Source: Nitzschia sp. pyKryTriq1
Lineage: Eukaryota; Bacillariophyta; Bacillariophyceae; Bacillariales; Bacillariaceae
Length of the DNA: 64,000 bases
Assembly: GCA_956465555.1 (NCBI GenBank)
Contig: OY101115.1
Span: 2,852,001-2,916,000 of the forward strand
Direction of reading: 5' to 3'
Positions 53,414 to 63,897 of the stretch are shown here, in pieces; position 1 is the first letter of the stretch, and each line of letters begins with the position of its first letter. The translations under genes and the position numbers were made by a program. Below the pieces are notes generated by a model. The model searched no databases. It saw only the letters and a program-made list of their open reading frames with translations, and was not told where the DNA came from.

Positions 53414-54958
53414 GGCAAAGCAAAGAAATGGACAAGACGGGGCCATGAGTTGGAGGAGCTAATTATATGCGAATGCATGAAGGAACAAGATAATCCGGCT
53501 ATTCTCGGCCGGGGAATGCCCAGGGTGCTCCAAGTGTGTGCTGCCGGTCTCGTTCACAAGGCCAATAAGTCGTATGTAAAAGATTCCATCGACTTTCTGG
53601 GGATTGGAACCTGCGCCGGAAATGAATCTCTGCTGGGCGTAGAGGTGAAGGGCAGAGTAACACACAAGACCAGTGCGGAAGAGCGCAACCATTTCATCGC
53701 CGTCAAAACTCGGCTTCAAGCCAGAGGACGGACTGATCGAGAGCGTCAGCGGAAATATTTTTTGATTGACGCCGATAGCGACGACTTTACGTTTTTTGTG
53801 CGGAAGAAGAGCGAGCTGGTGCAGCTCATGCACCACGCATGCTGTTACGAACTTAACCATCTTCTTCTGCTAGTCGGTGACGAACGTGGTGACATAATCT
53901 TTGGTGTCTACGTCAACGTGCCCGCGAATCTGCGGGAAAGGTACCAAGCCAAGATGGATGAAATCTATGATGAATTTCTCTCGTTTGCCTACGAGGATGA
54001 GATTGCGGACGAAAGGATGGAGGAGCTAAAGAGCGTCCTACCTTTCGTCAAGGTCAACGGGGATAGCCTTGACGAGCACAGTTTCTCGATGACTCTGGCA
54101 TTGTACAAAGACATTTGCAAAATGTCTTTCCCACTGCCGAAAATAGTGAGAATCATTCCACTGGTCTTTGCAGTGTGGAATTCGATCAAGGGGGGCTCTG
54201 ATTCCATCACCAAGATGATGTGGCATTGTAAGTGTTCCACTCCCAACACAGACAATCAGTCCCACGCTGTGGCACGCCAACTTATGCTGTGTTCGGTACA
54301 GCTACATAAATGCTTGCAGCTTGCCACCGCAAAGCCAGATCTCAATTTCTATTCGTCTCTGAGGGGCTACAGAAATGCTGCCACGCAGCGATTTTCATAC
54401 CAGACGACACTGACGTCCCTTGTCAGCCAAGCTACTCGGTTGTACCTTCCAAGGGTGGGACAAAGTGTGACGACGACACGTAGTAATCGAAACGGAATGG
54501 CAACACCTCCGCGAGTAACACGACGAACAGCCGATATCACTAGGGTCATGATGGGCCAAATTGAGACGGGGAAGACTCCGAAGCGAAACTTGGTGAAGAA
54601 ACTCAAGCAGCTCCAAGACCAACGCAAAGCAGGTGTACGGTTGTCCCCAGAGGATGAACTATTCGTTCAGCGTACTGAGTCCTGCACTGGTCATCTTGTC
54701 CGGCGCCCCGATCGCCAAAGATGTACTTTCTGCACAGCCCGGACCCCATGGTACTGTCTCCGTTGCAAGCGGAGTTTGTGTGCTGAAGTTTCTTCACAGG
54801 CACGCTTGGTTGAAGGCTTCAACGAACGTATTGAGTATACTGTTGCTCTTCGACTTGGCAAGACAGAGACGATCTCTTGTGCGAACTCGTGTTTCCACGA
54901 AACACACAAAGACGCAATGGTGTCGTCTCTACAAGAATTCGTCGAAAGATATAGATAA
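53414..54958 (+). CDS. YqaJ/PD-(D/E)XK-like nuclease joined to a piggyBac-like tail
   Basis: The open frame (514 codons from here) has no ATG before 53477. A GHELEEL motif at 53441 precedes that ATG and a splice acceptor (tccattgcag) ends at 53413, so a 5' exon is likely. The first half fits a YqaJ-type PD-(D/E)XK nuclease: GHELEE, then SIDFLGI (Asp, 53591) and LLGVEVKGRV (Glu 53642, Lys 53648). A helix-strand segment follows (ELVQLMHHACCYELNHLLLL). The second half has VFAVWNSIKGGSDSITKM, reminiscent of the piggyBac YN.hMGGVD..DQ region. A C-terminal zinc ribbon follows: RQRCTFC, RTPWYCLRCKRSLC and a late CFHETH, like the piggyBac cysteine-rich domain. It looks mobile-element-derived, but no TTAA-flanked ends were seen. 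Confidence 0.55.
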   Translation, partial: GKAKKWTRRGHELEELIICECMKEQDNPAILGRGMPRVLQVCAAGLVHKANKSYVKDSIDFLGIGTCAGNESLLGVEVKGRVTHKTSAEERNHFIAVKTRLQARGRTDRERQRKYFLIDADSDDFTFFVRKKSELVQLMHHACCYELNHLLLLVGDERGDIIFGVYVNVPANLRERYQAKMDEIYDEFLSFAYEDEIADERMEELKSVLPFVKVNGDSLDEHSFSMTLALYKDICKMSFPLPKIVRIIPLVFAVWNSIKGGSDSITKMMWHCKCSTPNTDNQSHAVARQLMLCSVQLHKCLQLATAKPDLNFYSSLRGYRNAATQRFSYQTTLTSLVSQATRLYLPRVGQSVTTTRSNRNGMATPPRVTRRTADITRVMMGQIETGKTPKRNLVKKLKQLQDQRKAGVRLSPEDELFVQRTESCTGHLVRRPDRQRCTFCTARTPWYCLRCKRSLCAEVSSQARLVEGFNERIEYTVALRLGKTETISCANSCFHETHKDAMVSSLQEFVERYR

Positions 54959-55555
54959 ATATTGCTCTTATTAGTTTGAAAAATACGTAGACAATCTTCT
55001 TCTATCATCATGAGTAGTTCATCAGTCGTCAATCGTCATGGTCGACATTATTATTTGTACATACCGGTGATGAGGGAGTAAAGTTTCTGACTTCGCGTAG
55101 CCTCTGGTACTTGCCCTACGAAGCCATTTTAAAGTGCCTCGGGAGGCATTTAAAGCTCTTTCAGTACCTCGGCTGGCACATCAATCTCACTATGGAAAGG
55201 AAGCCCCTTATTTCTCGTGGTTCTTTGTTCGACACGACAGCCCAGAGGCTATAATAAGATAAGGGTGAAATAATCACTTCTTCTTCTTGAAGATAGAATA
55301 AGGAAAGAACGTCTTCTCTTGCCTCGCTCGAGAACCACTTTCGTTCCACCGCACGCCGAGCCAGCGACCCAATAAATACAGTACGGTACCTGGTAATGTC
55401 GTAAAGAACATCGGGACCCGAAGCCTGCTCATGAGATTACTGTACCGGTAGAGGGGCGGGTCAAAAAATTCCAGCATGCACAAAGAAAAAGAACAACATA
55501 CAAAAAGAGCCGCATTTTAAATTCCTTTCTCCTTTTATTATAAAAAGTTCTTACC
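54959..55555. other. Spacer between nuclease-like gene and TPR gene
   Basis: No gene is seen. A small hairpin tgcctcgggaggca lies at about 55136-55149 between two tttaaag motifs, and a GGTACC/TACCGGTA pair lies at 55380-55450. Confidence 0.4.
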
Positions 55556-57724
55556 ATGGGACCTTGTCAGCAACCTCAGCAAAATAGAAGCTCCAACCTG
55601 CGGCGGCGTCCACTAAAGGTTGATGTCGTGTTATCATCTGGTGTTGATTCGGATCATATTCCAACCAAAAGAAGGTTGGTCTATCACTCGTCTCGTTCAC
55701 CGAAAAATGATGCCAGCAACAATGTTGTGGAGAAAATCATGGAACTCAATAACCGAGCTGTAACATTATACTACAATGGAGACTTTACCGCCGCTTCGGT
55801 TCTGTTCCAAGAAGCGGCAACTCTGCGTAATCAGTCGGATTCGTCGGATCATTGGGTTCACCCAACCACCGAAGAGAACGCACCTCCAGTAACAAGCTAC
55901 ACCTACCAGCGTATGGTGTTTGACGAGGGCATGATTGTCTACACAGACACCGAGCCAGTGGAGAACAGCGACCACCCGCTGTCCGTTCAAGCCAAGCTTC
56001 TGTTCAATGCGGGCCAGGCACGAAGGAAACTAAATGATTTCGACGGTGCTTCTCGTTACTACGATCGGGCGTTTAACGCCTTCCTCCCTGATGACTTGAC
56101 AAATGTCACACCATTGAGCGTCATCACGGTACACAAGGTCATCATTCCTATCCTTCATAACATTGGACAGCTTTCCTATCGCAAAGGAAATATTCAACGA
56201 GCGATATCTGCCTATGGGCTGGCTCTCGAACATTGCCGGGCTCTCAACGGGGAGACCAGCATCTCAGTCGGCTATACCTTGAACTGTCTCGGTGTCTTGT
56301 ATTATCACCTCTCTATTGACCAGTCCGAGAAGGCCATCGAGTGCTTACGTGAAGCCCTAGAGATCCAGCGAAGATATCTTGGACCCAATTCTCGAGACGA
56401 AGCGACCACAATGAACAACCTGGGAAGAGTCTATGTGCAACGAGAAGAGTTTGACAAAGCTCTCCACTTTTACCAAATGGCTCTCCAGATGCGTCGAGAG
56501 AATCTCGGCCCGGATAGTATTGATTATGCTGCGACTGCGTTCAATGCTGGTCAAAGTCTTCACCAACAAGGAAAACACGAAGAAGCCATCCAGCTTTACT
56601 ACGAGTTCCTTCGCGTGGCACGGATCAAGTTTTCGAAGAATCATCGAGACATAGCCGTGGTGCTCAGTGGTATCGCCCAGATCCATCAAGAACGCAAAGA
56701 ATTTGACAGAGCGCTCGAGTTGTACGAGGAAAGCCTCAAAGTTGGTCGAGGAGCCCTCGGGGAGAATCATTCGGAGGTTGCCATGCTTCTCAACCGAATC
56801 GGTAACTTTCACTTTGAACAAGAAAAGTTTGACGAGGCTTTAGCTGCCTACAAGGAAGGTCTCCGTATCGAACGCAATCTCTTGGAAAAATCTCATCCAA
56901 ATATTATCGTAACACTGAGCAACATTGGCGAGATCTATCGTCAGAGAAACGAGTTTGACATGGCGATCCGCCTGTATACCGAGGCCATGAAGCTACAGTT
57001 GACTCGCTACGGAAAAATTAGCGCTGAGGTGGCGGGCTCCCTCAATGTCATAGGCTTGATCTATGATCAGAAGGGTGAGACAGACATAGCTTCCAAGAAA
57101 CTGCAAGAGGCCTTGGTCATGCGTCGAAGTGTTCTGGGAGATGACCATCTGGACGTCTCTGCTACGTTGACGTACCTTGGAACCATTTTCTACCGTAGGA
57201 ACAATATCTCTACTGCGAAACAGCTCTTCTTGGAGTCTCTTCGTATTCGGCAGGCTGCACTTGGAAGCGATCACCGAGATGTGAGTTTCTCACTCTACAA
57301 TCTTGGTCTATGCCATCAAATGCAAGGAAGCTACGATAACGCGATTGAATGTTATAAGGAGACACTGCGAGTCGAAAAGATGGTACTAGGAGAACGCCAT
57401 AAAGATGTGGCAATGACAGCGTACAAGCTGGGAGAGGTTTACAAAGCACACGGTGACCTTGACAATGCTCTTTCGAACTTCTGCGATGCTTTGTCCATTG
57501 AACGTGATACTGTTGGAAACGAAGATCCTGCGACCATTGCAAGAACGTTAAATGAAATTGGAAATATCCATCTGTCACGGGGTGATGTCATACCGATGAT
57601 GGAAGCTTTCAATGAGGCTGCCAGAGTGTTTCGTGAGGCCGGTCTCACGCCACAGAGTGTATCGGTGTCGGGGCAACTCTACGCATTTGGTATTTCTTGC
57701 CCATCAGCTGCTCCGGCAGCTTAA
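55556..57724 (+). CDS. Tetratricopeptide-repeat protein (kinesin-light-chain-like)
   Basis: This is an intronless gene of 722 aa. After a polar N-terminus (about 60 residues) there are roughly a dozen TPR units at 42-residue spacing from about residue 140 to the end, e.g. TMNNLGRVYVQREEFDKALH, SNIGEIYRQRNEFDMAIRLY and LYNLGLCHQMQGSYDNAIEC. Each unit carries the G..H.DVA linker (LGENHSEVAMLLNRIG, LGERHKDVAMTAYKLG) typical of kinesin-light-chain-type and bacterial/protist TPR_10/12 repeats. The repeats build a protein-binding superhelix. No enzymatic domain, signal peptide or membrane segment is seen. Such genes are abundant in diatoms. The partner is unknown. Confidence 0.8.
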   Translation: MGPCQQPQQNRSSNLRRRPLKVDVVLSSGVDSDHIPTKRRLVYHSSRSPKNDASNNVVEKIMELNNRAVTLYYNGDFTAASVLFQEAATLRNQSDSSDHWVHPTTEENAPPVTSYTYQRMVFDEGMIVYTDTEPVENSDHPLSVQAKLLFNAGQARRKLNDFDGASRYYDRAFNAFLPDDLTNVTPLSVITVHKVIIPILHNIGQLSYRKGNIQRAISAYGLALEHCRALNGETSISVGYTLNCLGVLYYHLSIDQSEKAIECLREALEIQRRYLGPNSRDEATTMNNLGRVYVQREEFDKALHFYQMALQMRRENLGPDSIDYAATAFNAGQSLHQQGKHEEAIQLYYEFLRVARIKFSKNHRDIAVVLSGIAQIHQERKEFDRALELYEESLKVGRGALGENHSEVAMLLNRIGNFHFEQEKFDEALAAYKEGLRIERNLLEKSHPNIIVTLSNIGEIYRQRNEFDMAIRLYTEAMKLQLTRYGKISAEVAGSLNVIGLIYDQKGETDIASKKLQEALVMRRSVLGDDHLDVSATLTYLGTIFYRRNNISTAKQLFLESLRIRQAALGSDHRDVSFSLYNLGLCHQMQGSYDNAIECYKETLRVEKMVLGERHKDVAMTAYKLGEVYKAHGDLDNALSNFCDALSIERDTVGNEDPATIARTLNEIGNIHLSRGDVIPMMEAFNEAARVFREAGLTPQSVSVSGQLYAFGISCPSAAPAA

Positions 57725-57777
57725 ACTCAAAAAGTTCTGGCTTGGAATTTGTAATACTACTAGCTACTGCTTATTGT

Positions 57778-60332
57778 CTAAATCAATTGCTTTAGATCCA
57801 ATGCACAGTTTTCCAATGGATCCAATTCATCGTTTACCTCTTGCTCATAGCTGTTTTCATTGCCAGCACCGTCGCTTTCACTTCGTCCTCTGAGATGGAG
57901 GATAGTAGAAACAGACTCGGTAGCTCGACGATCACTTTTTTGCAATGCTCGGTAAGCCGATTCTCCATCGACGTCGGAACGACAAAAGAATACCAATCTG
58001 GAAGATCATAAGTAGTGTAAGTATTCAACGACGCCAATAAGCTAGACTAATTCAACACTTCTTCCGATTGGTAGTCTTACCTGGAATTGGCTCGTAGCGC
58101 AATCGATGCAGCCGCACGAGCTGTACCATTCTTTGCCAAAAAGGATTTTCGGCCTAGCACGTCGACAAATATGACTCTCTGGAAGTTCACCTTGTGTAAG
58201 ACACAAAGTTGTTTGCACTTTTGGGAGCGGACAGATTCCGATTGCGAAGATGCCTTCCGACTTATCATCCACCCATTATCCTCCTGGGGTTTTGATATGA
58301 TAGCATATCCGTGATCATCTATTGGCACTGCAATATCCGTCGACTTGAGAGCATCGTAGGTGGTCAGCACTACATCATACTTTGTCGCTTTCTCAGCTGT
58401 ATTTTGTCGGACTCGCTCGGATAGAGGAGCAGCTGCATGATTGAAAACAGAGCAACCCGTGCCTTCGCGGAGCGCTCTCTCCCACATTGCCACGTCGTCC
58501 TTGGTACGAGTTACAATCACGGTATGACCTTGCATGGATACGGAAGATTTGTCCTGGCGATCGTAACGACTTCTCTCGTCGTCATCATTGAGAAAAAGTC
58601 TCAGGGAAAGATCCATGACCTGCTCGTAGGATAGGGAAAATAGGACGTTTGCGGATGTAGTCTCCACGATGGTTTGATCTTTGCTATCGAGCTCAGATTG
58701 ACATAGCAATCCAAATACATCTTTCAGAACCTTCTTTTGTTTGGTGTTGTATTTTGTCAATGGATCAGGAAAGTTGACTAGTCGACGGCGAGTTCCTTCT
58801 CCGATACCATTCTTGAGTATTGTCAACTCGCTTCGTTTGACATTCAACTTTTCAAGATGAAAGGTGGCCCCTTTCTTCATTCCTACATTGACTGGGATGT
58901 CTCTCATGGCTCGCCGCTTCTTTTTATCAACGGTAGTGGTAGGTGTATCAATCGTGTCGTCGCAAGTGCGACTTCTACTCGTACGTTCCATTCCTCCCAA
59001 TCGCAACGAGGTCTTGTTGCCCTGGATACTGATGTTGTCCTCATCACTGCTGTCAGACGACCCAAACGTCAACTTTGGACTGATTGGTGACTGAGAAGCT
59101 GCAAAGAAGCTCTTGGGACCAGGATCTACAGGCGAGATCGAAAGTCGCTCCATTCGATTTGAAAGTGCTTCATCCATGGCACCGTCTCCCGACGAGACGG
59201 ACGCGTCATCAGGTCGAGGAGGTACAACATCTTCATTGTACTTTGTACGATAGATGTCTGCCCCACGTTTGGCGCTCGTGGAGGCCTGTCGCTTGTAGGG
59301 ATTGGTAGTCTTCAAACCATCTGGTGTACCATAGCCAGGACTGCTACAATGGGATCTACTATCTGCTGCAGCTCGAACAAGTTCGACGGATTCGCTTGAA
59401 TGATTCTGGATGTCAGACTCTTGTTCATCGGGTTTTAGGTCGTCTCTCTGTGTTGCCACTGGTGACAACAGGATTCGAGATTGTTCCAATTCCATAGTTT
59501 GTGACATTCCAGAATCATCGTCATCATCGTCGTTGTCTGGCATGCCGAATGAGTGTTCTTCGTCCAGTTGAAATTGTGGAGGCCCGTGACATCCAGGAGA
59601 CATGAGCGGAGACAATGTCTCATTCAGAAGACGTTCTCGGTCGATCGGTCTAGGAGATGGAGAGCAACTTCTTCTTTGTCGAGCATTACATTGTGATGCA
59701 ACATGTTCTGGCTCTTTCTGGGAGCCTTTTCCGATTCCTAGTCGGGACAGCACGGCGAGAACTCTCTGTTGTTCCTTCGCCTGTTCCTCGGGAGGAAGGG
59801 ATCGATAGTCTCGGAGTTTCCCTGGTTTTTTTCGATCAAAGTCTCGAATGGTAGATTTGACCAGAGTCTCATACTTGGAACGATAGATATTTTTGTTGGG
59901 TCCCATGAAGTGTGCCTGAGGGTTTCGTCGATGATGATGATGTTGTGCGGTGTTCGGCCGCCATTCACGGTGGCTCGTACTCGAGGCTTGACTAGTAGTC
60001 TGTTTCTGGCTTCGAGGACCACTTGACGGTGCCACTTCATCCCTCTCGTCCATGGCCTCACCACAGGGAAGATCAATCGAAAGAATCGTTGCCGAAGCGT
60101 CGAATGTCTCGTCATGATCGCCTCGAGGAGGATCCCCGTCTACAGCACCGGCAGCAATGTCCTCCAAGGGACGAGGAGGTTGCGATAGTCCTTGCTCTTC
60201 TAGCGGCTCGAAGTCATCACGTGGCTGATCACCCAGCATGAGATCCACATTATCGTCACGTAGAACCGTTTCGGATGCATCCGACTCATCCAAAGGTTGT
60301 CGAGGGACGAAAACCTTCACCAAAGTCGGCAT
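57778..60332 (-). CDS. Protein with a decayed SNF2-type ATPase domain
   Basis: The exons are 60332-58081 and 57997-57778, with an 83-bp intron (gtaaga...cttccag, phase 2). The product is 823 aa. The first ~490 residues are disordered and rich in Ser/Asp/Arg. A segment after a KKRRAMRDIPVNVG stretch resembles the first lobe of an SNF2 helicase: MQGHTVIVTRTKDDVAMWER (like VP.S...NW..E), YDVVLTTYDALKSTDI, then VNFQRVIFVDVLGRKSFLAK followed by NGTARAAASIALRANSR-LVFFCRSD. The last two positions correspond to W.RvvlDEAH.iKN and a..L.a..R..LTGTP. The DEAH and TGTP residues are replaced, and no second lobe is present. It is probably a pseudo-ATPase with a structural role. Confidence 0.6.
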
Positions 60333-60881
60333 GATGTTTTCTTGGCTAAAGACAGAGAAATGCAAACGAAAGAGTTGATTTCAAAGAAGAATCCTTTTTG
60401 GGTATTCTCTTTGACTTTTAAGAATGGATGCTTGTATTCAGAGACAAAGTCGGACTGCAGAGCATACCAGGTACAGATCGTCTTCGTTGTCAAGATAGAA
60501 AGAATGAAGACAGCAACATTGCTCCAAACCCTTCCTTCGTTTCCTTTTTTCATCACATCACACATCATCGTCGATCGATTTGAATTTTCGCCTGGCCGCC
60601 GGCCGAAAACTAAAGCTTACTTCTTCCGTCGCGCGCACCAGTTGGGTACCGGTACCAGCAGTATGGTTCTCTTGCGCGCACCGCGCCACCAACTCTTGCG
60701 GGTTTTTTCAGCGCCGCGGCGCGACAATGGCCGGTCGTCATCGCCAATGGATCGAGAAGTTGTTGTCGTTGCGCTGGTTGTTCAAAGCTTCGGCTTTGTA
60801 ATTTTACTCGGGTACTACTTGTCTCCTCTTCGCTTCGACCAGGAAACATCTGTATCGATAACAAAATTACAAAACGCAAAG
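60333..60881. promoter_or_regulatory. Divergent promoter interval
   Basis: It separates the SNF2-like gene (minus) from the small membrane-protein gene (plus). GGTACCGGTACC lies at about 60646-60657 and a GCGCGC cluster at 60629-60720. A plus-strand frame is open across it, but no separate gene is evident. Confidence 0.4.
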
Positions 60882-61248
60882 ATGGGTTTCACAACAGCAG
60901 TCGTCGGAGGTTCTTTGGGCTTTGCCGCGCAGTGCATGAGCAATTCGATTCAGAAAATCCCTCTTTCTCGGCGTAAGTTTTTGTTTGTGTTGCACACCAC
61001 ACCCTTCCGTCTCGATCGCTCCACTAACTAATTATTTCACTATGTATAAACTTATTCTATTTATTGATGCAGAACCATGGATGCATGTACTATGTACTTT
61101 GGGTGGTGCCTGGGGGGCCAACAAGTGGGTCAAGGTGGAAAGGGACATGTTGGCGGACGTTAACGAGATCCGTGCGTACAAGGGACTTCCTCCGATGGTA
61201 GGAACGCGCCATTTCTTCCCCTTTGTCACACCCAGTCCCGATAAATAA
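60882..61248 (+). CDS. Small conserved-looking membrane protein, 88 aa
   Basis: The exons are 60882-60972 and 61073-61248, with a 100-bp intron (gtaagt...gatgcag, phase 1). It begins MGFTTAVVGGSLGFAAQCMS, a short hydrophobic helix. It continues SIQKIPLSRQPWMHVLCTLG and GAWGANKWVKVERDMLADVN, then EIRAYKGLPPMVGTRHFFPF. The size, the W-rich second helix and the charged linker resemble supernumerary subunits of mitochondrial complex I (NDUFC2/NUXM type), but I could not confirm this. The splice restores a smooth sequence, and the ATG is the first after the spacer. Alternative: an unrelated organelle membrane protein. Confidence 0.6.
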
Positions 61249-61636
61249 ACAAACAAACTGGTGGCGTCGCTCTTCTCGTGGCCACTTCTTTTCGTACGAG
61301 TAATTCATGAATGAATCGATGATGATGATTCTTCCGCGACAGGATCCAACTTATTTGTTAGTTCCGTCAAGAATAGTGTCATTCAACCATGATTGCGCTT
61401 ACTACTTCTTGGCCGAAGTAAATGATGTAAAAATAAAAATAAAATCTTCCAAACACAGAAGAAAGATGTCAAGCAATAGGAAGTTGTGATGCAGAGTAAG
61501 TGGGAGCATAGATGCCAAAGTTTTAGTTAGAAATATAGTCTACTTCTACGAGAACAACTGAAAAGGAAATGGAGTTCTATCTGTTGGCGTATTCTAAGTC
61601 AGTAGAGAGGGCTTGGTGAAACGAATGTTTCGATTT
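61249..61636. other. Spacer, no gene seen
   Basis: The interval lies between the small membrane-protein gene and the 3' end of the Q-rich gene on the opposite strand. AT-rich with short GATGAT runs; it presumably holds two convergent 3' ends. Confidence 0.4.
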
Positions 61637-63897
61637 TCATTTCTCTTCTTCTTCCACTTTCTCTTCCTTCACGTCTTCTTTGTCTTCTGTTTTAACTTTT
61701 TTGGCTTTTGGTTCAGACTTTTCGGTAGGAGTTTCTTCTTTTTCTCCTTCTTTCTCCTCGGCGGCTCGCTTCTTACCACTGGCCTTCGCCGCAGCCGACT
61801 TGGCAGCAGCCTCGTCCGCCTTTTTCTGTAGTTCCTCAGCTTCCTTCTCACGCTGTGCTATGTCATCCTTGAGCTTCTTCAGCTTCTTCTCAAGCTCTTC
61901 TTGCTCCTTCTTCCCTTTCAACAACTCCTCTTGCAGCGCCGCATTGCCGCCCGGCTTAGTTTCCTTCTTCTTGTCCTGCTTCTTGTCTGGTTTCTTCTTC
62001 TCTTTCTTCTTAGTGGCGGCAGGTTTCTTGGGGGTATTGGGGGCGGGTTTTGACGCGGGTGCTTTTCGAGCCGGGGCTGGGGCTGGTGCCGGGGGCTCGC
62101 TGCTACCAAGACCCAGAGAACCTCTAGTGTTTGCCATGGCGACATCCTCCAGCACACTTGCCTGTTGCTGTTGTTGGAGTTGCTGTTGCTGTTGCTGCAA
62201 CTGTTGCTGTTGATACAAATTCATCATCAGCGTTGTCTCTTGGATTTCATTGAGCAAATTCATGTGATGGAGCTTCAACATTCTGAATATTTGAAAGGAA
62301 AAAATATGAGTTAGCTTTCGAAATTGAGAGAAACAAAGAACAAAATCTTTCTGGGATGGCACTTACTCGTAGTGTCTGCACGAATGTGTAAGGAACGAAA
62401 CAATGGAACTCGCTGGTGAGATACTCCTCAATGAATGGTGTAAGACTTCCGGCAGAATTTCATGACTTACTGGTTGGGGTTCACAGACAGGCCCATTTGC
62501 ATACCACTTCCACCACCCATGCTCAGACCCAGACCAGATGCCCGCCGCTGTTGTTCTTCACGCTTTTGAGCGTAGTGATCCGCACGAGCGGCTTCGTAAG
62601 CGGCTGCTGAGCCCCCTCCCACCAAGGGGCGATGGGGCGGCATGGACGTTTCATGCGAATCCACCAAACCCAAGACTGGACCAAGTGAACCTAGCGAGCC
62701 TCTACGATTGAGATCCCTATCGCTCATCATAGAAAGTCCCAATGAAGACGAGCGTCGTTGCATAAGGCTGTCCAACTCGGCAGTGGAGGACGACCAGCCC
62801 ATATTCATGACACCTGCGGCTGGTTGCTGAGAACTCCCGCCGCCGCTGGTTGTTGGGATCGGGGCTGCACACAAAGGGATGTGGTGAGGTAAAGGTGATT
62901 GGCAGGTATGGATACATCTCAACACAAACTGCAAGGAACTAAACTCACCACTAGCTGGTTTCTTTTCGAGGACCGGCTCATGCTCGTCGTCTTCACCTGC
63001 TTTTCGACCTAGCCGACCACTCACAACACGGACCCCCAGACTCTCTAGTTCCAGCATGACCCAATCCCTGCTAGGTTTTGGTCGCATTGTGCTGCGCCAT
63101 GCCCGAGTCAGTGCTTTGGCTCTGGCGCATTTTTCATCGGCTTCGGCCGAAGGAAACGTTCCGAGAGCAATCGTTTTTCCAGCCCACTGAAATCAAAATG
63201 TGAGGATCGATCGAGAACAACATGAGTGTGGGCAAAAAAATATCAAAATATGTCTGAGATGACGTCGAAGATGTGCCCAAACGATCCTGACGGGCGGTTT
63301 CACAACGGCGATACGTCAGCATCCGAACAGCCCATTTAACGAAATCACGCCACCAAACAGTAATATAACGCCCGATTCTAGAGGTCGGGGTCACAAACAG
63401 AAAACAGCGGCGTCGAAAATGGCTTCGTCTCGAGGCATTTTGAGCGGAAAACCTACTAGGAAGTCGTAGAATGTACGAAGTACCATGAATGGAGACGATG
63501 ACCCGTTTTCGTGCTCAACAACCTCCTCATGATGACTTCAAGAAGTCTTTTTCGTTTTTCGGCCCGGTCATCTCAAAACAAAGTCATTGTGTGGAACGAC
63601 AACATACAAACAGCTCTGTCACAAATTGGAGAAGCCGTCGCAATTTTCGAAACTCTGTTTCATCGGCATTCGATCTTCCCAGCAGTTTCTCATGTAGCAC
63701 AAAATAATATTGAACCCGCTATAAACCCGTGATATAATATTGGATTGCACGTTCGTCGTAATCCAACGTAATTTGCCCGAATAAGCGAAAACAAACCTGT
63801 AGGCGCCAACGAGGGGGGGGGGGCTCACCTTTACATGGACCGCTTTCTTTCCCGGTCCACTTCCATTATTAAAACTTCCTGATTGGGTAACGCTCAT
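61637..63897 (-). CDS. Glutamine-rich, Lys/Glu coiled-coil protein with an AP2-like N-terminal motif
   Basis: The five exons are 63897-63829, 63186-62949, 62864-62471, 62375-62367 (9 nt) and 62282-61637. The product is 451 aa. The first intron is 642 bp and the others are 84, 95 and 84 bp. Joining exons 1 and 2 gives KKAVHVKWAGKTIALGTFPS and EADEKCARAKALTRAWR, weakly like the AP2/ERF LGTF...EAA.AYD strand-helix, followed by RDWVMLELESLGVRVVSGR. The middle is Gly/Ser-rich with MGWSSSTAELDSLMQRRSSS. The microexon leads to HYEMLKLHHMNLLNEIQ, poly-Gln, a Pro/Ala/Lys linker and a long Glu/Lys coiled coil (LQEELLKGKKEQEELEKKLK). A transcription-related nuclear role is inferred from composition only. 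Confidence 0.65.
62367..62375 (-). other. 9-nt microexon of the Q-rich gene
   Basis: The minus strand reads ttcgtgcag | ACACTACGA | gtaagtgcc. The upstream exon ends in phase 2 (CA) and the downstream exon begins after tattcag with A, giving CAA-CAC-TAC-GAA (QHYE). Skipping it keeps the frame. Direct joining without it would give CA+A (Gln) and drop three residues. Confidence 0.7.

Noticed and set aside
24501-61334. Recurrent gatgatgattcttc at 24507, 36978, 52682 and 61321
   Set aside because: Two copies are codons for Glu-Glu-Ser-Ser-Ser on the other strand. The motif is short and GAT-repeat-like, so coincidence is likely.
63134-63732. Short ORFs in the 642-bp first intron of the Q-rich gene
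   Set aside because: Joining exons 1 and 2 gives a coherent motif. The intron frames show no domain.
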